NCBI RefSeq assembly: GCF_013032505.1
Contig: NZ_WQCG01000008.1
Span: 62,001-126,000, forward strand
Source: Ruegeria atlantica
Lineage (GTDB): Bacteria > Pseudomonadota > Alphaproteobacteria > Rhodobacterales > Rhodobacteraceae
DNA: 64,000 nucleotides
Reading direction: 5' to 3'
The notes under the pieces are model-generated. The model was not told the DNA's origin. It made no database searches and was given only the letters and a program-made list of their open reading frames with translations. Below are positions 36,120 through 43,508 of the stretch, piece by piece; position 1 is the stretch's first letter, and every line of letters starts with the position of its first letter. The position numbers and the translations under genes were made by a program.

Positions 36120-37298
36120 TTAGGCGGTGCCGAATTTCACCAGCTTGATCGCGGCAAAGTCACTCACGTCGCCACCCACGCGCTTGGTTGCGTAGAAGAG
36201 AACGTGTGGCTTGGCACTGAACGGATCGCGCAAGACGCGTAGATCAGGGCGCTCGGCAATAGTGTAACCGGCTTGGAAATCGCCAAACGCAATCGAGAAG
36301 CTGTCGGTACCCGCATCCGGCATGTCCTCGGCAATTAACACCGGGTAACCCATGAGGCGCGCGGGCTCACCCGCAGCCAGTCCGTCCGACCAAAGGAAGC
36401 GACCATCGCTGTCCTTAAGCTTGCGGATTACACCGGCAGTTTTCGAGTTCATCACGAAGGTGCCATTTACGCGGTACTGCGCGCCCAGCGCATAGACGAC
36501 ATCGACAATCGCATCCGCATCGACACCGCCATCAATGCCAGTCGGGACATAGCCCAGATTGCCCCAGGTCCAGACATCATTGTCCACCTTGGCATGGTCC
36601 AGAATACCTTTTGGTTTGTCCGCACCATCGCCCGAGATGAATGCTGCCGCCTCGGCGCGGGCAAACTTGTCGGCGATACGACCGGCCAGCCAACCCTCAA
36701 CATCGAAGGCGCTGTCATCGAGCAGGCGCTGCGACGCCTTAGGCAACGCGCTCAACTCGTGGAGCGCAATCGAGATACGATCAATCGACGGTGTCGTTGT
36801 CTCGCTCGCGGCGGCGTTTTCGTCGGCCCAGCCTGCACCCACGTCTGTGTGGTCGATCAGCACGTCGAACGAATTTGCCTCGACATTCACCACAGACGCA
36901 ATCGAGCGGATCGACGCGGTCGATTTCAAAACCGACTTGATGATATCGGCAGTCTGTGGGTCGACCAGGTAGCCGCCATCGCTGTTGACCGCGCTGGACA
37001 GCGATTTGGCTTCCATCTCCAGACCGCGCAAGCCGTCATCGTCGCCACACCGCACATAGGCGTCAAATGCCTTTTGATGCGGGGCTCCGTCCAGGGTCGA
37101 GGCCGCAAGACGCGGGCGCGCCGCAATGGTTGATTTACGATCCAGCATAGTCAGTCGCTCTTCTGTCTGTTGCAATTTGGTTTTAACTTCAGCCTTCAGG
37201 CCCTTGAATTCGTTCACGAAGCCAGTCATCGCCTGCTTCACCTCCTGAACCAAGGGCACACCCTCTCCGGTCAAGGCCGGGGTCTCGGTCTTGCTCAT
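36120..37298 (-). CDS. GTA gp5: major capsid protein (HK97 fold)
   Basis: 392 residues from the ATG at 37298 (MSKTETPALTGEGVPLVQEV), with AGGAAG before it. An N-terminal helical scaffolding-like region (about 1-110) is followed by the HK97 domain from about KSLSSAVNSDGGYLVDPQTADIIKS on. Signs of the fold: ASVVNVEANSFDVLIDH, the P-domain region LPKASQRLLDDSAFDVEGW, and the C-terminal DFAAIKLVKF. The N-terminal part is normally removed by gp4. The gene has the highest expression of the cluster in GTA producers. Confidence 0.95.
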   Translation of the reverse strand: MSKTETPALTGEGVPLVQEVKQAMTGFVNEFKGLKAEVKTKLQQTEERLTMLDRKSTIAARPRLAASTLDGAPHQKAFDAYVRCGDDDGLRGLEMEAKSLSSAVNSDGGYLVDPQTADIIKSVLKSTASIRSIASVVNVEANSFDVLIDHTDVGAGWADENAAASETTTPSIDRISIALHELSALPKASQRLLDDSAFDVEGWLAGRIADKFARAEAAAFISGDGADKPKGILDHAKVDNDVWTWGNLGYVPTGIDGGVDADAIVDVVYALGAQYRVNGTFVMNSKTAGVIRKLKDSDGRFLWSDGLAAGEPARLMGYPVLIAEDMPDAGTDSFSIAFGDFQAGYTIAERPDLRVLRDPFSAKPHVLFYATKRVGGDVSDFAAIKLVKFGTA

Positions 37299-37332
37299 CA
37301 GAACTTCCTTGTTTGGGTGGGTTTGAGGCGCG

Positions 37333-37878
37333 CTAGGTTCGCGCCAGCTCCAGCCGAGCGTGATCAAACGCCTCGGCAATACTGCGCAGGGTGTCTTCGG
37401 CGTCCGGGGTCGTCCCTTTTGCCGCTACCCGCGCACTGGGCAGCATCGGAAAAGTCACAAGTGAGACTTCCCACAGCTCCAGTTCAGTCAGGACCCTTTG
37501 GCCCTTTTCATTTTTCACGGCCCTCTTGGTGCGATAGCCAATTGACAAGCCGTCAATTGCTCCCGCCCGGATAAGTTCCGCGGCCTCACGGCCTTTTTGC
37601 GTACTTTCCAACATACGTCCCTTAACCCACAGCCCACGCTCGTCTTCGCGCACGTCATCCCATACACCGATGGGCTGCGCCGGGTCGTGCTGCCACAGCA
37701 TCTTGACCCTTTGACCTGCCGCCTTCAGCTCCGCCAACGAAGTGCGGTACGCACCACGCTGCACCATGTCGCTACCTTGATCGACTTGCCCGAACAGGCT
37801 GGCATAACCTTCAATCACCGCATCATCGGTCACCGACAACCCATCGCTGAACCGCGCAAACTTGTGCTCCAATTCCAT
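37333..37878 (-). CDS. GTA gp4: HK97-type prohead protease
   Basis: 181 residues from the ATG at 37878 (MELEHKFARFSDGL), with GAGGG eight bases before; ATG at 37884 is too close to it. Serine protease of family S78 that matures the capsid. The catalytic His is in MLWQHDPAQPIG (about residue 64) and the Ser in IDGLSIGYRT (about 113), with Glu in LELWEVSLVTFP (about 135-145). All are present, so the enzyme should be active. Confidence 0.94.
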   Translation of the reverse strand: MELEHKFARFSDGLSVTDDAVIEGYASLFGQVDQGSDMVQRGAYRTSLAELKAAGQRVKMLWQHDPAQPIGVWDDVREDERGLWVKGRMLESTQKGREAAELIRAGAIDGLSIGYRTKRAVKNEKGQRVLTELELWEVSLVTFPMLPSARVAAKGTTPDAEDTLRSIAEAFDHARLELART

Positions 37879-37904
37879 GAACATACCCTCGTAAACATGT
37901 GAAT

Positions 37905-38123
37905 TTATGGCGTTGCCACCAGAATGGATTGAAATGCCTGTGCCAGGATCACGGCCACCACGCCATAGACCGTCAGCCACAACCGTTTCTCCAACCGCTC
38001 CATCATCTCTTCAATCTGATCCAATCGCCGACACAAATGCGCATGCTGGATTTCGGCCACCCGTTCGTGCGCGGCCAGACGCAGGCCAGGCGCGCATTCA
38101 AACGGAGGATACCCTTCACCCAT
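37905..38123 (-). CDS. GTA gp3.5: head formation protein (rcc01685-like)
   Basis: 72 residues from the ATG at 38123 (MGEGYPPFECAPGLRLAAHE). Helical N-terminal part with HLCRRLDQIEEMMERLEKRL, then one hydrophobic segment (LTVYGVVAVILAQAFQSILV, about 49-70). Small proteins of this type sit between portal and protease in GTA clusters and are needed for head formation. It overlaps the end of the portal gene by 8 bp. Confidence 0.85.
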   Translation of the reverse strand: MGEGYPPFECAPGLRLAAHERVAEIQHAHLCRRLDQIEEMMERLEKRLWLTVYGVVAVILAQAFQSILVATP

Positions 38124-39276
38124 CGGCACGCTCCGGCAACCCCAACAACGCGCGCTTCTCGGCATCGCTCAGGAAATCCGCCCCGTTGACCCGCGCCCAT
38201 TGCGCATCCCGCTCCGCCGAAAGCGCGGGCACCTGATCCAGATCGGGCTTCAGCATCAGATCCTCACCGGTAAAGCCCACCAGCCACTCCGACACCGCCG
38301 CCGCCACCCGCGTCACCAGGGGCAACACGGTCAGGCGATAAAACGCCCGGTTGGCCTCCTGATAGTTCGAATAGGTCGCATCGCCCTGGATCCCCAGCAG
38401 CATCGGCGGGACCCCAAAGGCCAGCGCGATCTCGCGGGCGGCGGCTTCCTTGGTCTTTTGAAACTCCATATCGGACGGAGAGAACCCCATCGGCTTCCAA
38501 TCCAGTCCCCCTTCCAGAACCATTGGACGACCAGCATTGCGCGCCCCGCGATAGTTCTGCTCGATCTCATCGGACAGACGCCGGAACTGATCCTCGGCCA
38601 TCACCCCATGGCCATCACCCTTCCACACCAGCGCCCCCGAAGGCCGCGCCGCATTGTCCAGCAGCGATTTCGACCACCGCGACGCGCTGTTATGCACATC
38701 AATCGCCATCGCCGCCGCCTGCATGGGCGAGAACCCATAGTGATCATCCTGCGGGTGGAACGACTTGATATGGCAGATATTTTCCGCTGAAAACCGGTGC
38801 TTCTTGCCACCAACCGCGTAATCATACGCCTTGGGCCACCCATCCGCACCCGGCACCACGCTCATCCGGTCGGACCGCAGCACATGCAACTCAACCGGCA
38901 GCCCCTCGTCAGCCCGAACCGCCTCGACATAGGCATTGCCCGACAGCAGCAACTGCCCGAACAGAGCCTCCATCAACTCCGCCCGTCCTTGTGCCGCATT
39001 CGGACGGCGCATCAGGGACAGGATCGGATGGGTATCATAGCGCTGCGCCTGATCCTGCAGCACCAGTGGCAAGGCCGCCGCCGCCTCGGCAATCAGCTTG
39101 ACGGACCGAAACCCCACCGGGTTCCCGGAAAACCCCGTCCGCGTCAGCGACACCGCATCCCGAGGGCTCCACGCCACTCGCCCACCCGTCTGCCACGCCA
39201 CCACAGGCCCCGCCGCGCTCGCCTTCGCCTCGGGCGCTGCTTCAGCCGATCCACGACGCAAGAAATCGAATACCAT
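38116..39276 (-). CDS. GTA gp3: portal protein (HK97 family)
   Basis: 386 residues. A dodecameric ring at one capsid vertex for DNA entry and exit. Family motifs: FSGNPVGFRSVKLIAEAAAALPL (about 50-72), HPILSLMRRPNAAQGRAELMEALFGQLLLSGNAY, HIKSFHPQDDHYGFSPMQAA and the long helix with EIALAFGVPPMLLGIQGDATYSNYQEANRAFYR. AGGAG lies before the ATG. An insert of 554 bp separates it from terminase, which is unusual. Confidence 0.95.
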   Translation of the reverse strand: MVFDFLRRGSAEAAPEAKASAAGPVVAWQTGGRVAWSPRDAVSLTRTGFSGNPVGFRSVKLIAEAAAALPLVLQDQAQRYDTHPILSLMRRPNAAQGRAELMEALFGQLLLSGNAYVEAVRADEGLPVELHVLRSDRMSVVPGADGWPKAYDYAVGGKKHRFSAENICHIKSFHPQDDHYGFSPMQAAAMAIDVHNSASRWSKSLLDNAARPSGALVWKGDGHGVMAEDQFRRLSDEIEQNYRGARNAGRPMVLEGGLDWKPMGFSPSDMEFQKTKEAAAREIALAFGVPPMLLGIQGDATYSNYQEANRAFYRLTVLPLVTRVAAAVSEWLVGFTGEDLMLKPDLDQVPALSAERDAQWARVNGADFLSDAEKRALLGLPERADG

Positions 39277-39470
39277 CTGTGCTCCTTTCTGCCGCCGCTC
39301 TGCCCGGCTTGTTGAAAGAAGTTATGAGGGAAAGAAGTTTAAACCTTGGGAATTGGGCGTACGGGGGTTGGGCAACGGGTTGTGACCGCATCGCAACGTT
39401 CAATCAAGGACTGTGTAAGCTCGAAGCCATTGCTAGCATCGCCCGCAATACTCTATAAAGGCTAACTTTT

Positions 39471-39905
39471 TTGAGAGCACCAATTCGCACACGAATACAG
39501 CGTAAACTCAATGTTATTGGAGGATGTATCCTATTCCTAATCGTCGCCCTCGTTGTTTATGATATGAAAATCGGAGTCGAGTACCATAAGGTACACGTGG
39601 TAGACGTCATACAGGCTCCGGGAAAATCGATGAATGATAGGTTGGTCATCGTTGATTTGGGCGATAGACACTGGCCTATCCGAACATCAGACAGGCTGCT
39701 TGTTGTTCGTAAGGGCGGTTTGATTTGCGTCGCTCGGCAAAAGGTGCTGCTACGACGCTGGACACGTTATTCTCTAGAACTGCCAGGATTCTGTCGTAAC
39801 TCCTTAGCAGACATCATTGACCGCTCGGCTCTACAGCACCCGCACCCTCGGGCGCCGATACGCCCCCGCAGGCCCGACAACCACCTCATGCAGCGCCCAG
39901 ACTAA
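39471..39905 (+). CDS. Small membrane protein ORF, opposite strand, between GTA portal and terminase genes
   Basis: 144 residues from a TTG at 39471 with weak AAAGG upstream. Residues 14-30 (VIGGCILFLIVALVVYD) form one hydrophobic segment, followed by a beta-rich part (VHVVDVIQAPGKSMNDRLVIVDLG) with no family that I recognize. The last 25 residues (HPHPRAPIRPRRPD and around) are read antisense to the terminase 3' end, so the original stop may be lost. Its DNA is visibly more AT-rich than the GTA genes on either side, consistent with insertion. It may be a moron-like cargo or a decayed gene. Confidence 0.5.
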   Translation: MRAPIRTRIQRKLNVIGGCILFLIVALVVYDMKIGVEYHKVHVVDVIQAPGKSMNDRLVIVDLGDRHWPIRTSDRLLVVRKGGLICVARQKVLLRRWTRYSLELPGFCRNSLADIIDRSALQHPHPRAPIRPRRPDNHLMQRPD

Positions 39906-41246
39906 TGCGTCCACCCGGTCGGGTGAGCCCTGCCCCTCGAACCCACGCGCGGTCATCTGGCACATCTGCTCCTCCAGCGCGTCTAGCCCGGCCACATGGC
40001 TTACCCGCCCCTGCTCATACAATGCTGCCACAGGCTCGGCCCGCGCGACCTTGCCGCGTGAGGCCCGCACCGCGCGGAACGGAACCAGAGGGTCCACCTG
40101 CCGCACGACCTCTTCCACCAGCTGTCCGCCCTGATTGACCTCGGCCACCAGACGCTCGGCTCCGAATTCGTCCATGGCGTCAATCGCCGCCTGCGCCCAG
40201 CTCGCCGGGCCGACGCCCTGCACTGTCCGGTCGGCCAGAACATAGGCGCGCCACTTCTCGGGCGGCCCTTGTACCTGTGCACCCACGACCACGATCCCGC
40301 AGGCATCTGCATCCGCCCCCGCGGTCACCGCAGGGTCCAGCGCCACCACGATCCGATCCAACTCAGGCACCTGCGCGCAGCGCGCCGCCTCCAACATAGA
40401 CCCGGTCCACAGCGCGCCCTCAGCATCCGACAGCAGCACCCCGTCCAATTCCTGCCGCCCCAACCGCGTGCCCGCATAACGCGCGCGTACCTCGTCCAGA
40501 AACGACACCGCCAGATTGGCCCGGTTCGCCTCGGTCGGCGCATGGGTCTGCACCGTAGACGAAGACGACAGCAACTCCTTCAGAACCTTCACATTCCGCG
40601 GCGTTGTCGTCACACAGACCCGAGGCCGCTCGCCCAGACGCAACGCGAATTGCAGCATATCCCAGGTCTCGCCCGCCTTTTTCCACTTGGCCAGCTCATC
40701 CACCCAGGCCGCATCAAACTGCGGCCCGCGCAGCCCCTCTGGGTAATGCGCCGAAAACGCCTGCGCCTCGGCCCCGTTGGGCCAGACCAGCTTGCGTTCC
40801 GACGCCTTCCACACAGGCCGACGATCCGGCGGTGCGCACTGCAATATCCCGCTATCGCCAAAGATCATCACATCGCGCACTTGATCAAATGTCTCACCAA
40901 CCAATGCCACACGGCTGGCCTCACCCCGATCCAGCGGCTTCGCCCCCTCAACCATGGACCGCACCCATTCAGACCCGGCCCGCGTCTTACCTGCACCGCG
41001 CCCGCCCATGATGACCCAAGACCGCCAGTCGCCCTCGGGCGGCAACTGATGTGGCAGCGCCCAGAACTCGAACAGGAAAGGGAGGGCACACAGCCCCCCC
41101 TCCCCGATCTCACTCAGAAATCTGTCTTGCACCGCAGCAGGCGCGGAGGCGAGCCAGCCTGCACCCGATCTCAGATCGTGCCCGATCAAGGTCGAGCGCA
41201 TAGCCCCCTTGGGCAATTCCGGCTTGTCTGTGATGTTGTTCGACAA
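39831..41246 (-). CDS. GTA gp2: terminase large subunit
   Basis: 471 residues. ATPase and nuclease that packages DNA into GTA heads. Walker A is VIMGGRGAGKTRAG (about residues 78-91), followed by Walker B-like FDAAWVDELAKWK (about 178-190) and CVTTTPRNVKVLKEL (coupling motif). The C-terminal RNase H-like nuclease part begins near VVALDPAVTAGADADACGIVVVG (about 295-317), and a second acidic site is in LVAEVNQGGQLVEE. No sign of decay. In RcGTA this subunit packages host DNA at random. Confidence 0.95.
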   Translation of the reverse strand: MSNNITDKPELPKGAMRSTLIGHDLRSGAGWLASAPAAVQDRFLSEIGEGGLCALPFLFEFWALPHQLPPEGDWRSWVIMGGRGAGKTRAGSEWVRSMVEGAKPLDRGEASRVALVGETFDQVRDVMIFGDSGILQCAPPDRRPVWKASERKLVWPNGAEAQAFSAHYPEGLRGPQFDAAWVDELAKWKKAGETWDMLQFALRLGERPRVCVTTTPRNVKVLKELLSSSSTVQTHAPTEANRANLAVSFLDEVRARYAGTRLGRQELDGVLLSDAEGALWTGSMLEAARCAQVPELDRIVVALDPAVTAGADADACGIVVVGAQVQGPPEKWRAYVLADRTVQGVGPASWAQAAIDAMDEFGAERLVAEVNQGGQLVEEVVRQVDPLVPFRAVRASRGKVARAEPVAALYEQGRVSHVAGLDALEEQMCQMTARGFEGQGSPDRVDALVWALHEVVVGPAGAYRRPRVRVL

Positions 41247-41454
41247 AGCTTGTCTCCACTTTCTGACAACTTCGGATCAGCCCCTCTAGCTGACCCAGTT
41301 GCTTGCCTGTACCAGCAAGATCTGCATCCTCCCCGGCTCCGATCTGCCTGTGCAGTTCTTCTGCTGCTTTGCGCAGACCGCGAATGGACGTCTCAAGCGA
41401 CTGCAATAGTTCTGCCGTCTGGGACATCCGCTCTTCCGGGGTAATCAAAGTCAT
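41110..41454 (-). CDS. GTA gp1: terminase small subunit
   Basis: 114 residues from the ATG at 41454 (MTLITPEERMSQTAELLQSL), with an in-frame ATG nine codons on as an alternative and GGAAGAG before that one. Helical, coiled-coil start (LETSIRGLRKAAEELHRQI), an acidic loop (GAGEDADLAGTG), then LEGLIRSCQKVETSFVEQHHRQ. It corresponds to RcGTA TerS, which binds DNA weakly and non-specifically. It overlaps gp2 by 137 bp, in another frame, as in related clusters. First gene of the GTA operon. Confidence 0.85.
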   Translation of the reverse strand: MTLITPEERMSQTAELLQSLETSIRGLRKAAEELHRQIGAGEDADLAGTGKQLGQLEGLIRSCQKVETSFVEQHHRQAGIAQGGYALDLDRARSEIGCRLARLRACCGARQISE

Positions 41455-41500
41455 GTTTGCCTGTGACCTCATGCGTGAGTTTTTCCGCACGAGAGAAACG

Positions 41501-41532
41501 AAAAACGGCCGCCGGGTTTCCCCGGGGCCGTT
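41501..41532 (-). terminator. Terminator-like hairpin in the GTA leader (possible attenuator)
   Basis: On the minus strand: 12-bp stem with one bulged C and a GAAA tetraloop, AACGGCC paired with GGCCGTT at the base, directly followed by TTTTTC. It lies about 50 bp before the gp1 ATG, and no gene that clearly needs a terminator is upstream on this strand, so it probably stands between the GTA promoter and gp1. Confidence 0.75.
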
Positions 41533-41575
41533 GCCCACTTCTTCTAGCATGGCACAATGAGTACGATATTAATCA

Positions 41576-41595
41576 CGTAAAGTCAATGATTTACG
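41576..41595. promoter_or_regulatory. Inverted repeat upstream of the GTA leader
   Basis: CGTAAA, eight bases, TTTACG: 6-bp arms around an 8-bp spacer in an AT-rich stretch, about 120-140 bp before gp1. A candidate binding site for an activator or repressor of the GTA operon. Confidence 0.45.
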
Positions 41596-42200
41596 CAACA
41601 CGCCCGCAACACGAAAGGCGCGATCGGGTAACCCGATCTTAAGACCTACCCATTGCAAGCGTCATTTGCCTTCAATCCTCGACAACACACAAGAGCCCCC
41701 AATCGGCGACATCAAAAACTCTCTTTGCCCGGTATTCACTGTATTTTTGCGAACAAGCGCGAAGCTGGGCAGGGTCAAATCGAAGTGATCCAGGTTTTGC
41801 CACTGAAAGGTGTTGCGCGCGATTGTTTTCCTTCATTTTCTGGGCGCCTGAAACGCTTCGCTTTTCAAAAACCTGACACTCCATAAAGACTTCGACTGCA
41901 TTGGCGAGCTCCACAACAGAATTCGGCTTTTTCATGATCGAACTTGACTTTTTCCCGGATACCCGTCATCTGCCCACCAAATTCAAGCGCTGACGCGTGA
42001 GCATCGACGGGCACATCTGCCCCACAGCGCCCATAACATCCAGTTCCCCTTCACGCAGGGTTCTTGACGCGACGACCGGATGGCGCAGGGTTCGCCTGCA
42101 CGTCCCGAGGTCACGCGGAACCCTTGCCGGTCACGTACTGCGTGGCCAGTCACTTCTCGTTCGCGCGGCCACCGGCTCGCGGACTATAAAGGATAGTTAC

Positions 42201-43463
42201 TTGTTCGACTTTGACATGCTGGGGCTTGCACCAGCCCTGAATGACGCGCTGAAACGCGCTAACTTTTCGCAACCGACCCCAATTCAAAACCAGGCCATTC
42301 CGCTGGCGCTGAATGGTCACGATATCCTCGGTCTGGCACAGACTGGCACCGGCAAAACTCTGGCCTTCGGCCTGCCCCTGATCGACCACCTGCTGGCACA
42401 GCCCGGTAAACCCGCGCCCAAAACCGCCAAGGCGCTGATCCTTGCCCCCACCCGCGAACTGGTCAATCAGATTGCAGACAGCCTGCGCAACCTGACCGGC
42501 AACACCAAGCTACGCGTAGCTACTGTGGTCGGAGGTCAGTCGATCGGAAAACAAATTTCATTCCTGTCGCGCGGCACCGATATTCTGGTCGCCACGCCCG
42601 GACGTTTGATTGACCTGATGGAACGCCAGGCAGTCGACCTTGGTCAGGTACGCCACTTGGTTCTGGACGAGGCTGATCAGATGCTGGACATGGGTTTCAT
42701 CCATGCCTTGCGCAAAATCGCGCCCAAGCTGGGTACCCCACGTCAAACCATGTTGTTTTCAGCAACTATGCCCAAGCAGATGGAAGAACTGAGCCAGGCC
42801 TACCTGACCAACCCACACCGTGTACAGGTATCACCTCCGGGCAAGGCGGCCGATAAGATCGCGCAGTCCGTACACTTCTTAAGCCGGACCGAGAAACCTG
42901 CTAAACTGCGCGAAATCCTGTCGGCAGATATGGGCGCGCTGACTTTGGTCTTTTCACGGACCAAGCACGGTGCCGAGCGGTTGATGAAGGACCTTGTAAA
43001 GGACGGGTTTAACGCTGCTTCAATTCACGGCAACAAAAGCCAAGGACAGCGCGACCGAGCAATCAAGGCGTTTCGCGCAGGCGAAATCAACGTGCTTGTC
43101 GCCACCGACGTAGCCGCACGAGGTATCGATATCCCGGGCGTGGCCTATGTAATCAACTATGACCTGCCCGAGGTGCCGGACAACTATGTTCATCGCATCG
43201 GCCGGACCGCACGGGCCGGGCGCGAAGGTGAAGGCATTGCATTCTGCGCCCCTGATGAGCTGGATCAGTTCCGCCAGATTCAGAAACTCATGAAAATTGA
43301 AATCCCGGTGGCAAGCGGCACCATGCCAGAACATGCAGAGCCTAAAAAACCGCGCAACCGCGGTGGCTTCCGCGGACGCGGGGTCAAGCCAAAGGCAGCG
43401 AACGCCGGACAAAAACCGGCACCATCCAAGCGTCGCCGTCCACGTAGGCGCCCTGCTGCATAA
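42201..43463 (+). CDS. DEAD-box ATP-dependent RNA helicase (RhlE-like)
   Basis: 420 residues from a TTG at 42201 (the start reads LFDFDMLGLAPALNDAL); AAAGGAT is well placed before it, and related helicases begin at this point. The longer frame from 41997 is Arg/Ser-rich and non-conserved. All helicase motifs are present: Q motif FSQPTPIQNQAIP, Walker A AQTGTGKT, PTRELVNQ, DEAD in VLDEADQML, SAT, and the late HRIGRTARAGREGEG. The C-terminal tail (about 360-420) is very basic (GGFRGRGVKPKA, KRRRPRRRPAA), probably RNA-binding. Role in ribosome assembly or cold adaptation is inferred. Confidence 0.93.
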   Translation: MFDFDMLGLAPALNDALKRANFSQPTPIQNQAIPLALNGHDILGLAQTGTGKTLAFGLPLIDHLLAQPGKPAPKTAKALILAPTRELVNQIADSLRNLTGNTKLRVATVVGGQSIGKQISFLSRGTDILVATPGRLIDLMERQAVDLGQVRHLVLDEADQMLDMGFIHALRKIAPKLGTPRQTMLFSATMPKQMEELSQAYLTNPHRVQVSPPGKAADKIAQSVHFLSRTEKPAKLREILSADMGALTLVFSRTKHGAERLMKDLVKDGFNAASIHGNKSQGQRDRAIKAFRAGEINVLVATDVAARGIDIPGVAYVINYDLPEVPDNYVHRIGRTARAGREGEGIAFCAPDELDQFRQIQKLMKIEIPVASGTMPEHAEPKKPRNRGGFRGRGVKPKAANAGQKPAPSKRRRPRRRPAA

Positions 43464-43473
43464 ACGTTCAAAC

Positions 43474-43507
43474 AATAAGGGCCGCGTTTTAGACGCGGCC
43501 CTTATTT
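43474..43507. terminator. Bidirectional terminator between the helicase and mltG
   Basis: 14-bp perfect stem (AATAAGGGCCGCGT with ACGCGGCCCTTATT) and a 5-nt loop, 10 bp after the helicase stop and 2 bp before the mltG stop. T-runs follow on both strands. Confidence 0.88.
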
Positions 43508-43508
43508 C

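Larger units (their letters stand above)
41455..42200. other. Long divergent region between GTA gp1 and the DEAD-box helicase
   Basis: Nearly 750 bp without a convincing gene. On the GTA side: a terminator-like hairpin (41501-41532) and a 20-bp inverted repeat (41576-41595) in an AT-rich stretch. A minus-strand 87-codon open frame (41672-41935, starting MKKPNSVVELANAVEVF) has no ribosome site and no family match, so I do not call it. On the helicase side (about 42050-42130), the direct repeat CGCAGGGTTC occurs twice and can pair with GAACCC downstream, so a structured leader is possible. Confidence 0.5.

Noticed and set aside
40269..41444. 391-codon plus-strand frame over the terminase genes
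   Set aside because: Arg/Pro/His-rich frame opposite a highly GC-rich gene; not credible.
41455..41550. Longer gp1 starting at 41550
   Set aside because: The extension runs through the terminator hairpin and is not similar to known gp1 starts. A leader peptide is possible, but the gp1 start at 41454 fits better.
41672..41935. 87-codon minus-strand frame upstream of the GTA
   Set aside because: It has an ATG but no ribosome site, no family and no typical codon use. It could explain the leader terminator if real, so it is mentioned in the region entry, but not called.
41997..42200. 68-residue N-terminal extension of the RNA helicase
   Set aside because: Arg/Ser-rich, outside the helicase family. 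The TTG at 42201 has a good ribosome site and matches the family start.
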